A stretch of 64,000 bases of DNA, from positions 2,418,001 to 2,482,000 of the forward strand of contig JASGHM010000002.1 of assembly GCA_047602365.1 (NCBI GenBank), given 5' to 3'. The translations under genes and the position numbers were made by a program. The notes below the pieces were generated by a model. That model was not told the origin of the DNA. It was given only the letters and a program-made list of their open reading frames with translations, and ran no database searches. How positions within the stretch are numbered: the stretch's first letter is position 1; every line of letters begins with the position of its first letter. The stretch comes from Piscinibacter sp047602365. Its GTDB lineage: Bacteria > Pseudomonadota > Gammaproteobacteria > Burkholderiales > Burkholderiaceae_C. Below are positions 10,301 to 17,430 of the stretch, in pieces.

Positions 10301-10532
10301 CGAGCGCACCGACGCCCTGGTGGATGGAACTGCGCGCGCTGCGCAGCACGGCCGGGTCGACGGTGTCGACGTCGGAACCGCCGAGCGCTTCGGCCTCCTT
10401 CAGGCAGCGGCGCAGCGACTTGTGCGCCGCCTCCAGCGTGCGACGCAGTTCGTCCTGCACCCACGCCAGGGCGCTGAGGTCATCGGCGGGTTCGCCCCGC
10501 GACGTGGCATTCGGGGCGGTTCGCGTGTCCAT
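4347..10532 (-). CDS. chpA: ChpA/PilL-like hybrid chemosensory histidine kinase with multiple Hpt domains
   Basis: A 2061-residue CheA-type kinase of the type IV pilus (twitching) system. Degenerate Hpt-like helices occupy the N-terminal third. Three Hpt motifs keep the histidine: FHTLKGSS near residue 760, AHSLAGSS near 1045 and LHTLKGGAR near 1284. They are separated by alanine/proline-rich linkers. A dimerization helix, a CheA ATPase domain (N box RNSVTHG near 1640; GKGLDL; GRGVGMD) and a CheW-like domain follow. The protein ends with a receiver domain (VVDDS near 1945, SDIEMPRMDG near 1987, and a conserved lysine in LGKPYS). It starts 23 bases after pilJ and precedes the diguanylate cyclase gene. 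In Pseudomonas the homologue controls pilus extension/retraction and cAMP. Confidence 0.93.
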   Translation of the reverse strand: MDTRTAPNATSRGEPADDLSALAWVQDELRRTLEAAHKSLRRCLKEAEALGGSDVDTVDPAVLRSARSSIHQGVGALELVGMPEAALVLRASETLVQKYVAKPHKLTPLVVDDIEKSSFALLDYLARRLAGKPVSALSLFPQYRAVQEAAGAERIHPADLWSVDWRWRELPTDSGVPPRALDAATRTAMEGHLLGIMRTPQPTLAAARMSEGCAGLGATATELQVATLWKLASAVFEAQAQGLLGFDVFSKRVASRLLAQYRVLERGDNEVSERLAQDLLFFCAQASSPGDGKRAPRLAVVRQAYGLAHHAPVDYSASTLGRFDPAMVVQARKRVAAAKESWQAVAGGELHRLTGLNEQFSLVGDSLKRLFPLGEAFAAELQMAIAQTLNNAAAPEAPLAMEVATSLLYVEAALEDSDFDNPEQAERVRRLADRLGAVREGKAPEPLEPWMEELYRRVSDRQTMGSVVQELRTSLSEAEKLIDQFFRNPADRQVLIPVPGQLSAMRGVLSVLGIDQATAALLRMRDEVDGLVQTEVDPQRVAQTGLFDRLAGNLGALGFLIDMLSVQPQMAKSLFVFDPRTGTLDPVMGRGSQKHANVSLVEPRLIEQAQQLAMHAAQPDVPVAEVARELEMLSHEAHLADQDSLAETVDRTREALARAEEADDREGVASVRGELTDVLVDFVASTSEPMGLEPEIAAVRAAPVSAPMPLPTAEPELAEDDEMREVFLEEAREVLHDAGVATGDLVQAPSDLGLLTTVRRAFHTLKGSSRMVGLKEFGEAAWACEQIYNTQLADHRAAAPELVEFTQWVLEQLGGWVEDVAARRDAGRSAAAVKAAAQRLSGGEPPVSSPMPLAPAPVSAPVLPAAPLGLPPDLPSAEALDLTPSAAAAPALPEVSFELDLSALDGLAATPVAAPDVPAVPEVITDSDALNQFFEPQATQPLPLAELPVPEASTVDLSLDLIDLDLGGEPAAQPVAAEPAPVLEAAAPSEDENVKIVGPLRIGIPLFNIYLNEADELSRRLTTEVAEWAMELHRPIGETPIALAHSLAGSSATVGFNDLSQLARALEHAQMRSQAIGYGTPEEAKLFVDGAEEIRRLLHQFAAGFLKEPAPELLARLAEHELESARRLEAATAAADLPPVTGVGELAPEPFIERIDLGTAPVTEPVPEAQLAAAALSRPAPFFETSGLGAASAFGALDTRVDALGVAELKPLGDLPAAPVLHVERELVIEGAEDIDAVDAVDAELFPIFEEEGQDLLPELAAKLRDWARRPGETAHAAACMRTLHTLKGGARLAGAMRLGEMAHRLETRIEQILANTPVAAADVEQLQARADGLSQVFEALRSRDAQAYAEAGASLEVLPPAEPVVSVVAMPPAELPPAPLLTDVVEPELLQPAPAAEPEPVQPVAAAPALPAAAAELPPIDWSRFALGGVSARVVVDKSQSASQSAVRVRAPLLDRLVNQAGEVSITRSRIESEVGQIKGSLGDLTENLERLRQQLRDIELQAETQMSSRLEAAKAMSQSFDPLEFDRFTRFQELTRMMAESVNDVATVQRTLQRSLDSTEDELATQARLTRDLQDDLLRTRMVEFEGQSDRLYRVVRQAAKETGKQVRLDIVGGSIEVDRGVLDRMTGSFEHLLRNSVTHGIESPDSRTAAGKDAAGAIVVSLTHEGNEVGIEFRDDGKGLDLQRIRAKGVAMGLIAADHSVSDAELANLIFTPGFTTADAVTELAGRGVGMDVVRSEVNAMGGRIETATAPGQGTSFKLVLPLTTAVTQVVMLRCGDATVAVPSTLIEIVRRATPAEIDASYASGSYAVGERVVPFFWLGALLQLSAAPGESVGRTRPVVVVRSAQQRVALHVDEVLGNQEVVVKNLGPQLSRLPGLAGMTLLASGAVALIYNPVALATLYGDAARAATYAALQGGQAGQPVVPALLAEPQVAAVPLVLVVDDSLTVRRVTQRLLVREGYRVVLAKDGMEALEKLAEERPQVVLSDIEMPRMDGFDLVRNIRGDARLRDLPVIMITSRIAQKHRDYAAELGVDHYLGKPYSEEDLLALIGRYTATAVV

Positions 10533-10555
10533 GCAGGGCTCTCAGGCGAAGAGGG

Positions 10556-12877
10556 TCACTCGATCTTGAATCGCGCCACCGACTGCTTCAGTTCCTCCGC
10601 AGTCCGCGACAGCTCGCGCACCATCGCTGCAGTCGAGCGCGTACCTTCTCCGGTCTGCTCGGTCACCGCGAAGATGTGCTGGATGTTGGCCGCCACCACG
10701 TTGGCGGACTGGGCTTCCTGCTGCGCCTGGTTGGAGATCTGCGCGATCAGGTCGGCCAGCTGGCGCGACACGCGGTCGATCTCGCCCAGCGCGGTACCGG
10801 CCGCGTCGGACAGTCGTGCGTTCTCGACCACACCCTGGGTGCTGCGCTCCATGGCGCCCACCGCGTCCTGGGTATCGGTCTGAATGGTCTTCACCAGCGC
10901 CGCGATCTGGCGCGTCGCGTCGGCCGAACGTTCGGCCAGCCGCTGCACTTCTTCCGCAACCACCGAGAAGCCCCGGCCCGCTTCACCGGCCGACGCGGCC
11001 TGGATGGCGGCGTTCAGCGCCAGCACGTTGGTCTGTTCGGTAATGTCCGAGATCAGTTCGGTGATTTCGCCGATCTCCTGCGACGACTCGCCGAGCCGCT
11101 TGATCCGCTTCGAGGTTTCCTGGATCTGGTCGCGCAGCAGGTTCATGCCGCCGATGGTGTTCTGCACCGCGCGCAGGCCCGACTCGGCGGCGTCCAGCGA
11201 CTGGCGCGCCACCTGGGCCGTTTCCTGGGCGCGGCCCGACACGTCGTTGATTCGGCCGGCCATCTGCAGCACCGATTCGCCGGTGTCGCGGATCTCGCGC
11301 AGCTGCTCGGTCGACGCAGCCAGCAGTTCGGTCGAGGTGGCTTCCACCTGCTGCGTGGTCTCGGTCACGCGACCCACCGTGCCTTGCACCTGCGACACCA
11401 GCGAGCGCAGTTCCTCCACGGTGTAGTTCACCGAGTCGGCGATGGCGCCGGTGATGTCTTCCGTCACCGTGGCCTGCTGCGTCAGGTCGCCTTCCGCAAC
11501 CGTCTGCAGTTCGTTCATCAGCCGCAGAATGGCCGCCTGGTTGGCGTCGTTGACACGCTTGGCTTCCTGCTCCTGGCGTTCCGCTTCCTGGCGCTGGGCC
11601 TCCGCGAGCTGCGCACGCTGGGCCTGGTCACGCACGTACAGGCGCAGGAAACCGACGCCGCCGACGATGATCATGGCCGCGAAGCCGACCAGCGCGAGGA
11701 AGCTGCCGAAACCGAAGCCGGTCTGCTTGGCCAGGCCTTCCTGCACCGACTCCAGGCCCTTGCGCAGCGGTTCGCTGTCCGCAACGATCGAGGCCTGCGC
11801 CTCGCGCGCCGACACCAGGCCCTGCAGGTTGCCCAGAATGGCGCTGGCCTGCGTGCGGGTCTCCTCGTACTGCTTGAGCAGCGCGCCGAGGCGTTCCTTG
11901 GTCTGTGCGTCCTTGGTGCCGGGCAGGCGCAGTTCCTGGTTGCCGTCGGCCAGGCCTTGCGCGATCTCGCGGAACGAGTTCAGGTCCTTGCCGAGCAGGA
12001 ACACCGCCTCGGGCGACACGCCTTCCATGGTCAGGAACTCGTTGGCCGACTTGCCGATGCGCTGGGTCAGCATGACCAGCTGGCCGACCGCGGACAGTTC
12101 GGCCGGCGAGGCCTCCTGCTGCAGCTTCAGCGACGACACCGTCTCGGCGATCTCCAGCAGGTCGGACGACTGGCGGTTGATGGTGCGCAGCGCCTGGCCC
12201 ACCTGGGTCAGGATCTTCTGCTGCGAGATCACCGTGTTGGCGTTCTTCTCGGCACGCTCGACCAGCGGCAGCAGCGGATCGATCAGTTCCTGCACGCCCG
12301 CCGGCGCGGCGGCCAGCGCGCCTTCGCCGGTCTTCAGTTCACGCACGGTCTTGGCCAGCACGTCGGTGCTCTCGCGCACCTCCGGGAAGGCCTGCGGGCT
12401 GCCGATCAGCGCCTGCGAGACCGACTTCGCCAGCCGCTGCGACTGCATCAGCGCCTGGCCGGTGGCACCCACCTGGGCCGAACCGCGCGTCGCGGCGTTC
12501 AGCGACAGGATGGTCGTGGCGACCACGCCGACGATGCCCAGCAGCACCAGGCCACCGAGGATGCGCTGCTGCTCGCCCACCGGACGCGCACCGATCACCG
12601 GCAGGCCGCCGGTGCCGGCCGACAGCGTCTCGGGGCCGGCGTTGCGCGCCTCGGTGAACTCGGCCATCTCGGAGGGCGCCGCCTCGGTGATGATCGACGA
12701 GTCCATCTGCGCCGTCTGCTGAAGGCTTCCCACGTCCAGCGCCACGGTGCCACCCGCGCCGGGCAGCGGCAGGTCGGCGTCGCGGCCCGCGGGCTCGTCG
12801 AAGCGGTCCTGCTCGAGCGTATCCAGATCGGCGCTGTCCTTGCGCCCCAGTCCCTTGATCTTGTTCAGGAAGCTCAT
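10556..12877 (-). CDS. pilJ: Type IV pilus methyl-accepting chemotaxis protein PilJ
   Basis: A 773-residue inner-membrane chemoreceptor. A first transmembrane segment (LGGLVLLGIVGVVATTIL) lies after a cytoplasmic N-terminal stretch of roughly 130 residues. A periplasmic PilJ-type helical sensory region with two repeated modules follows (AKSVSQAL... and GKSANEFL...). A second transmembrane segment (FLALVGFAAMIIVGGVGFL), a HAMP-like linker and the methyl-accepting signalling domain complete it. The receptor tip is clear: NVLALNAAIQA-AGEAGRGFSVVAEEV near residues 620-650. The start is ATG 12877 because AGAGGA lies just upstream and MSFLNKIKGLG is the typical PilJ N-terminus; a longer frame from 12970 looks non-coding. 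It sits between pilI and chpA, as in other twitching operons. Confidence 0.93.
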   Translation of the reverse strand: MSFLNKIKGLGRKDSADLDTLEQDRFDEPAGRDADLPLPGAGGTVALDVGSLQQTAQMDSSIITEAAPSEMAEFTEARNAGPETLSAGTGGLPVIGARPVGEQQRILGGLVLLGIVGVVATTILSLNAATRGSAQVGATGQALMQSQRLAKSVSQALIGSPQAFPEVRESTDVLAKTVRELKTGEGALAAAPAGVQELIDPLLPLVERAEKNANTVISQQKILTQVGQALRTINRQSSDLLEIAETVSSLKLQQEASPAELSAVGQLVMLTQRIGKSANEFLTMEGVSPEAVFLLGKDLNSFREIAQGLADGNQELRLPGTKDAQTKERLGALLKQYEETRTQASAILGNLQGLVSAREAQASIVADSEPLRKGLESVQEGLAKQTGFGFGSFLALVGFAAMIIVGGVGFLRLYVRDQAQRAQLAEAQRQEAERQEQEAKRVNDANQAAILRLMNELQTVAEGDLTQQATVTEDITGAIADSVNYTVEELRSLVSQVQGTVGRVTETTQQVEATSTELLAASTEQLREIRDTGESVLQMAGRINDVSGRAQETAQVARQSLDAAESGLRAVQNTIGGMNLLRDQIQETSKRIKRLGESSQEIGEITELISDITEQTNVLALNAAIQAASAGEAGRGFSVVAEEVQRLAERSADATRQIAALVKTIQTDTQDAVGAMERSTQGVVENARLSDAAGTALGEIDRVSRQLADLIAQISNQAQQEAQSANVVAANIQHIFAVTEQTGEGTRSTAAMVRELSRTAEELKQSVARFKIE

Positions 12878-12906
12878 GTGTTCCTCTTCTGTCGTGTTCG
12901 GCCCGA

Positions 12907-13425
12907 TCAGCCGACGATCTTCAGGAAGGCCTCGTCGCCGGCGAGCGCGGCGAGACTCAGTTCCTGCCACGTGCGCCCTGCGCCGTCGCGGTAGCGCGCG
13001 CCCACGAAGGCTGGCCGGGGCACGCCATCGTCGGGTTCGCGTTGCAGTTGCTCTTCACCCCGCAGCCCGGCAAGGCGGTCGACCAGCAGCACGCAGTTCA
13101 GCTCGAGCGACTGGTTGAAACCGACCAGCTGAGCCTGCTGCGATGCTGCTTCGGGGGTCTTCACGCCGAGAAAGCCGGCCAGGTCGACCACGCCGTGCAG
13201 GTGGCCGCGCAGGTTGGCCACGCCCATGAACCAGCGGTGCGTGTGCGGCACCGGCACCATCGGCGCCATCGCGAAGATCTCGCCGGCCTCGCGCAGCGGA
13301 AAGAGGATGCCGCGCCCGCTGACCTCGACCGCCAGCCAGGAACTGCCGCGCTGCTGAGTCCGCGCCGCCTGCAGCCGCTCGGCCAGCCGGCTCTGGAGTT
13401 CGCGCAGTGCTTCCTTCTTGGCCAT
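12907..13425 (-). CDS. pilI: CheW-like coupling protein PilI
   Basis: A 172-residue CheW-fold adaptor. The CheW core is recognisable: GILFPLREAGEIFAM, VPHTHRWFMGVANLRGHLHGVVDLAGFLG, then ELNCVLLVDRLAGLRG. Family members bridge the receptor (PilJ) to the kinase (ChpA/PilL), and the gene lies between pilH and pilJ with short gaps of 12 and 29 bases. An N-terminal helix of about 35 residues precedes the CheW fold, as is usual for PilI. Confidence 0.9.
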   Translation of the reverse strand: MAKKEALRELQSRLAERLQAARTQQRGSSWLAVEVSGRGILFPLREAGEIFAMAPMVPVPHTHRWFMGVANLRGHLHGVVDLAGFLGVKTPEAASQQAQLVGFNQSLELNCVLLVDRLAGLRGEEQLQREPDDGVPRPAFVGARYRDGAGRTWQELSLAALAGDEAFLKIVG

Positions 13426-13437
13426 GCGGATCCGTGA

Positions 13438-13803
13438 TTAATCGAAGGCGCGGATCTTGGCGACCAGTTCGTCGGCGTCGACCGGCTTGACGATGTAGTC
13501 GCGCGCACCCTGGCGCATGCCCCAGACCTTGTCGGTTTCCTGGTTCTTGCTGGTGCACATGATCACCGGCACGTCGGTGAAGCGCGGGTCGCGCGTGATC
13601 GCGCGGGTCAGCTGGAAGCCGTTCTGGCCCGGCATGACCACGTCCATCAGGATCAGGTCGGGCTTTTCCTCGCCGAGGCGGCGCATCGCGTCCTCGCCGT
13701 TCTCGGCGGTGCGCACGGCGAAGCCGCGCTTGCCCAGCAGTTCGGACAGGTGGTGCAGTTCGGTCTTGGAGTCGTCGACCAGCAGGATCTTCTGGATCGG
13801 CAT
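13438..13803 (-). CDS. pilH: Twitching motility response regulator PilH
   Basis: A single-domain CheY-like receiver of 121 residues. Phosphorylation residues are present: acidic pair in LLVDDS, phospho-acceptor aspartate in LILMDVVMPGQNGF (about residue 53), threonine in IMCTSK, and lysine in YIVKPVD. The MPGQNGFQLTR segment and position directly before pilI identify PilH rather than PilG. In Pseudomonas, PilH is linked to pilus retraction and acts as a phosphate sink. It starts 86 bases after pilG; that gap holds no gene. Confidence 0.9.
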   Translation of the reverse strand: MPIQKILLVDDSKTELHHLSELLGKRGFAVRTAENGEDAMRRLGEEKPDLILMDVVMPGQNGFQLTRAITRDPRFTDVPVIMCTSKNQETDKVWGMRQGARDYIVKPVDADELVAKIRAFD

Positions 13804-13889
13804 GATGGGTCCTCAGTAAGCGCCGGCTTCGCGGTCGACGCTGTCTCTATCGGTGGATGTGCGCCCGCTGGGCTCGGAACAAGTGGCGA

Positions 13890-14288
13890 TCATGCGGCAC
13901 GCCGGTGCTGCGCCACAGCCTGCAGGAGCTGATCTTTCGTGAACGGTTTGGTGAGATAGTCTTCCGAACCGACCATCCGGCCGCGCGCCTTGTCGAACAG
14001 GCCGTCCTTGGACGACAGCATGATCACCGGCACCTTGGCGAAGCGCAGGTTGCGCTTGATGATCGCGCAGGTCTGGTAGCCGTCCAGCCGCGGCATCAGG
14101 ATGTCGCAGAAGATCAGGTCGGGGTCGTGGTCGTTGACCTTGGATAGCGCATCGAAGCCGTCCTCGGCGAGCAGCACCTCGTGGCCGCCCTGCTTCAGGA
14201 AGATCTCGGCACTGCGCCGGATGGTGTTGCTGTCGTCGATGACCAGCACCTTGATGCCAGCGGCACCGGCGGGGATCTCATTGCTCAC
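13890..14288 (-). CDS. pilG: Twitching motility response regulator PilG
   Basis: A 132-residue single-domain receiver. Visible receiver residues are VIDDSNTIRRSAE, the phospho-acceptor in LIFCDILMPRLDGYQTC (about residue 58), the serine pair in IMLSSKDG and the lysine in YLTKPF. The sequence SNTIRRSAEIFL and MPRLDGYQTC are typical of PilG. It is the first chemosensory gene after rubredoxin, an arrangement common in Burkholderiales. In Pseudomonas, PilG is linked to pilus extension and adenylate cyclase activation. Confidence 0.9.
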   Translation of the reverse strand: MSNEIPAGAAGIKVLVIDDSNTIRRSAEIFLKQGGHEVLLAEDGFDALSKVNDHDPDLIFCDILMPRLDGYQTCAIIKRNLRFAKVPVIMLSSKDGLFDKARGRMVGSEDYLTKPFTKDQLLQAVAQHRRAA

Positions 14289-14346
14289 CGAGCATTCTCC
14301 TCATCGACTCGACGGACGGGCTCCACGGGCGGGTTCGCCAGCGGAG

Positions 14347-14520
14347 TCAGATCTGGACCATCTCGAAGTCTTCCTTGCGCGCGCCGCACTCCGGGCAGGT
14401 CCAGTTCATCGGAACCTGCTCCCAGGGCGTGCCGGGCGCGATACCGTGCTCGGGGTCCCCCGCCGCCTCGTCGTAGATCCATCCACAGATGAGGCACATC
14501 CAGGTTCGGGGTTCGCTCAC
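14347..14520 (-). CDS. Rubredoxin
   Basis: A 57-residue iron protein. Two CxxC pairs ligate one iron: MCLICG near residue 9 and CPECGARK near residue 42. The intervening WIYDEAAGDPEHGIAPGTPW segment is classic rubredoxin. Translation starts at GTG 14520, because the protein then begins SEPRTWMCL with no spare residues. Rubredoxins carry single electrons, for example to hydroxylases or reductive oxygen defence. It heads the pilG operon with a 58-base gap and is divergent from thiD. Confidence 0.93.
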   Translation of the reverse strand: MSEPRTWMCLICGWIYDEAAGDPEHGIAPGTPWEQVPMNWTCPECGARKEDFEMVQI

Positions 14521-14683
14521 GGCGCGTCGTTGCCTTCACTACAATGCAATGGATCCGGATTGTAGCCACGCGATTTCTCAAAAAATCAAGGCCGTGTAGG
14601 CACATACGCAACTTTCTTCACGTTCGGCTGTAAGTGCAGGGAAGGTCTCCGACAGCCCTTTCCGACCGCTTCGGCCCGCTGCC
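14521..14683. promoter_or_regulatory. Divergent promoter region between rubredoxin-pilG operon and thiD-hemL
   Basis: This 163-base gap holds no gene. On the minus strand a TACAAT -10-like box lies at 14559-14564, with TTGATT 19 bases upstream, a slightly long spacing. The same hexamer occurs on the plus strand at 14540-14545, so CTACAAT and ATTGTAG form an inverted repeat (14539-14545 and 14559-14565) around 13 bases. The two boxes may serve opposite promoters or be a regulator site. The rest is AT-richer than the coding DNA around it. Confidence 0.4.
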
Positions 14684-15637
14684 ATGACCCCAGAAACCAC
14701 CCCCGACGCCACCGGCGGCGACACGCTGCAGGAGCAGCCCGCGCCGGCCTGCGTGATGAGCTTCAACGCCAGCGACCCGAGTGGCGCCGGTGGCCTGGCC
14801 GGCGACGTCGCGACCATCGCCGCGATGGGCGCCCACGCGCTGCCGGTGGTCACCAGCATCGTGATGCGCGACACCGCCGAGGTGTTCGACCAGCACGTCA
14901 TCGACGCCGACGTGGTCGCCGAGCAGGCGCGCAGCATCCTGGAAGACGTCACCATTGCCGCCTGGAAGGTCGGCTTCCTCGGTTCGGCCGAGGGCGTCAG
15001 CGCGGTGGCGGAGGTCCTCTCCGACTACCCCGACGTGCCGCTGGTCGCCTACCTGCCCAACCTGAGCTGGGTCGAGGAAGACGCCCAGCAGGCCTACCTG
15101 GACGCGTTCCGCGAGCTGGTGCTGCCGCAAACCGAGGTGCTGGTCGGCAGCCACCAGACGCTGACCGACTTCCTGCTGCCCGACTGGGACAACCAGCGCC
15201 CGGCCTCGCCGCGCGAGCTGGCGGTGGCCGCCGCCGAGCATGGTGCCGCCTTCGTGCTGGTGACCAGCGTGGTGCTGCCCACCACCAAGGGCCCGGACCA
15301 GTACCTGGACAACGTGCTGGCCTCGGCGCAGGGCGCGATCACCGGCGAGAAGTTCGAGCGCTTCGACGTCGCCTTCGTCGGCGCCGGCGACACGCTGGCC
15401 GCTGCGCTGGCGGCGCTGCTCGCCTCCGGCGCGGAGCTGCACGCCGCGGTCGGCGAGGCGCTGACCTTCCTCGACCAGTCGCTCGACGCCGGTTTCCGCC
15501 CCGGCATGGGCAACGTCGTGCCCGACCGCTTCTTCTGGGCGCTGCCGCCGGACGAAGAAGGCGAAGGCGGCGAACCCGCCGCCGACGACACCACCGACAA
15601 CGACATCCCGCCGAAGGGCCCGCGCCATGTCCACTGA
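14684..15637 (+). CDS. thiD: Hydroxymethylpyrimidine / phosphomethylpyrimidine kinase (ThiD family)
   Basis: A 317-residue ribokinase-fold enzyme of thiamine biosynthesis, expected to phosphorylate hydroxymethylpyrimidine and its monophosphate. Family features are the early FNASDPSGAGGLAGDVATIAAMGAH region, which binds the pyrimidine, the AAWKVGFLGS loop, and the C-terminal anion hole VAFVGAGDTLAAALAALLA with the catalytic aspartate. The C-terminal 30 residues are acidic, low complexity and probably disordered. The gene overlaps hemL by 11 bases. The thiD-hemL pair opposite a rubredoxin gene is a frequent arrangement in Burkholderiales. Confidence 0.88.
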   Translation: MTPETTPDATGGDTLQEQPAPACVMSFNASDPSGAGGLAGDVATIAAMGAHALPVVTSIVMRDTAEVFDQHVIDADVVAEQARSILEDVTIAAWKVGFLGSAEGVSAVAEVLSDYPDVPLVAYLPNLSWVEEDAQQAYLDAFRELVLPQTEVLVGSHQTLTDFLLPDWDNQRPASPRELAVAAAEHGAAFVLVTSVVLPTTKGPDQYLDNVLASAQGAITGEKFERFDVAFVGAGDTLAAALAALLASGAELHAAVGEALTFLDQSLDAGFRPGMGNVVPDRFFWALPPDEEGEGGEPAADDTTDNDIPPKGPRHVH

Positions 15638-16928
15638 GAAGAAGAGCAACGCTGGACTGTTTGAACGCGCCCAGAAGGTCATCCCCGGCGGCGTCAACTC
15701 GCCGGTGCGCGCCTTCCGCGCGGTCGGCGGCACGCCGCGTTTCATCGCCAGCGCGCATGGCGCCTACATGGTCGACGCCGAAGGCCAGCGCTACATCGAC
15801 TACATCGGCTCCTGGGGCCCGATGATCCTCGGCCACGGCCATCCGGCGGTGCTGGAGGCAGTGCAGAAGGCGGCGACCGAGGGTTTCTCGTTCGGTGCGC
15901 CGACCGAACGCGAGATCGAGCTGGCCGAGGAGATCCTCGCGCTGGTGCCGAGCATGGACCAGGTGCGCCTGGTCAGTTCGGGCACCGAGGCGGCGATGAG
16001 CGCGCTGCGGCTGGCGCGCGGCGCCACCGGGCGCAGCAAGATCGTCAAGTTCGAGGGCTGCTACCACGGCCATGCCGACGCGCTGCTGGTCAAGGCCGGC
16101 TCGGGCCTGGCCACCTTCGGCCACCCGACCAGCGCCGGCGTGCCCGCCGAGGTCGTGCAGCACACGCTGGTGCTCGAGTACAACAACCTGGCGCAGATCG
16201 ACGAGGCCTTCGCGCTGCACGGCAAGGACATCGCCTGCGTGATGATCGAGCCGATCGCCGGCAACATGAACTTCGTGCGCGCCAGCGTGCCCTTCGTCAC
16301 CCGCCTGCGCGAGCTGTGCACCAAGCATGGCGCGCTGCTGGTGTTCGACGAGGTGATGACCGGCTTCCGTGTCGGCCTGGCCAGCGCCCAGGGCCTGTAC
16401 GCGAACCTGATCCCCGGCTTCGTGCCCGACCTTAGCGTGTTCGGCAAGGTGATCGGCGGCGGCATGCCGCTGGCCGCCTTCGGCGGGCGCCGCGCGGTGA
16501 TGGAGCAACTGGCGCCGCTCGGCCCGGTCTACCAGGCCGGCACGCTGTCGGGCAACCCGGTGGCCACCGCCTGCGGCCTGGCGACGCTGCGCGAGATCCG
16601 CCGACCCGGCTTCTACGAGGCGCTGGGCGCGAAGACGAAGACGCTGGTCGACGGCCTGCTCGGCGCGGCGCGCGAGGCCGGCGTGCCGATGGTCGGCGAC
16701 TGCGAAGGCGGCATGTTCGGCTTCTTCTTCTCCGACGCACTGCCGCAGAACTACCCGGCCGTGCTGGCCACCGACAAGGAACGTTTCAACGCCTTCTTCC
16801 ACGCGATGCTGGAATCGGGCGTGTACTTCGCGCCGGCCCTGTACGAAGCCGGCTTCGTCAGCGCGGCGCACTCGGCTGAAGACATCGCCGCCACCGTGGC
16901 GGCGGCGGCGAAAGCGCTGAAGCGCTGA
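15627..16928 (+). CDS. hemL: Glutamate-1-semialdehyde 2,1-aminomutase
   Basis: A 433-residue PLP-dependent class III aminotransferase making 5-aminolevulinate in the C5 route to heme. Motifs include GGVNSPVRAFRAVGG near the start, the PLP phosphate site SSGTEAAMSALRLARG, ECYHGH-like GCYHGHADALLVKAGSG, the aspartate in VFDEVMTGFRV, and the Schiff-base lysine in VFGKVIGGG (about residue 274). The length is normal for the family (about 430). It overlaps thiD by 11 bases, suggesting translational coupling. Nothing unusual is seen. Confidence 0.96.
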   Translation: MSTEKKSNAGLFERAQKVIPGGVNSPVRAFRAVGGTPRFIASAHGAYMVDAEGQRYIDYIGSWGPMILGHGHPAVLEAVQKAATEGFSFGAPTEREIELAEEILALVPSMDQVRLVSSGTEAAMSALRLARGATGRSKIVKFEGCYHGHADALLVKAGSGLATFGHPTSAGVPAEVVQHTLVLEYNNLAQIDEAFALHGKDIACVMIEPIAGNMNFVRASVPFVTRLRELCTKHGALLVFDEVMTGFRVGLASAQGLYANLIPGFVPDLSVFGKVIGGGMPLAAFGGRRAVMEQLAPLGPVYQAGTLSGNPVATACGLATLREIRRPGFYEALGAKTKTLVDGLLGAAREAGVPMVGDCEGGMFGFFFSDALPQNYPAVLATDKERFNAFFHAMLESGVYFAPALYEAGFVSAAHSAEDIAATVAAAAKALKR

Positions 16929-16951
16929 ACGTTGCGCTCAGGCCGGGCGGA

Positions 16952-17419
16952 TCACGCGGGCGAAGAGCGCAGGCCGTAGGTCTGCACGCCGACGAACAAG
17001 TACTCGACGCGCAGCACCGCTTCGCCCTTCTCTTCCGGGAAGCTGAAGCCGACCATGGCGACCGCGTCGCCATCGCGCACGGGCGCAACCTTCCAGGCCT
17101 CCATGCGGGTCAGCGGCGCGAGCTCGATGTGCCAGACCTTGTCCTTGCGGGTCGGCAGCAGCGCACGTGCGAACAGCCCGGCGCCGTCGACGCTGGCCGA
17201 CTGCGCCGGCACCGGGCGCTTGCCCAGGTCGGCCGGCAGCTTCAGCTCGGCATCGAGCTCGAGGTCGAACTCGGCATGCGGGTTGCGCCAGGCGACCTTG
17301 CGCGCCTTGCCGGACAGAAAGATCGGCCGGCCCTGGTCGAAACTGCTCCAGCCATGATGGGCGAAGGCCGGTGACAGCGGCACGGCGGCCGCGGCGATCA
17401 GAAGGGTTCTGCGCTGCAT
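16952..17419 (-). CDS. Exported DUF6152-like protein
   Basis: A 155-residue protein with a signal peptide, possibly twin-arginine-like (QRRTLLIAAAAVPLSPAFAHHGW). After cleavage the mature protein starts with AHHGW, followed by SSFDQGRPIFLSGKARKVAWRNPHAEFDLEL, a pattern I associate with the DUF6152 family, predicted small beta-barrel periplasmic proteins of unknown function. The start is ATG 17419, which places the signal sequence at the N-terminus. It lies 11 bases after the gene for a small membrane protein and is probably co-transcribed with it. The function is not known. Confidence 0.75.
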   Translation of the reverse strand: MQRRTLLIAAAAVPLSPAFAHHGWSSFDQGRPIFLSGKARKVAWRNPHAEFDLELDAELKLPADLGKRPVPAQSASVDGAGLFARALLPTRKDKVWHIELAPLTRMEAWKVAPVRDGDAVAMVGFSFPEEKGEAVLRVEYLFVGVQTYGLRSSPA

Positions 17420-17430
17420 GGGGGCTCCGT

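Noticed and set aside
14521..14683. Thiamine pyrophosphate riboswitch upstream of thiD
   Set aside because: The conserved CTGAGA-type motif and stems of a TPP riboswitch are not present in this gap.
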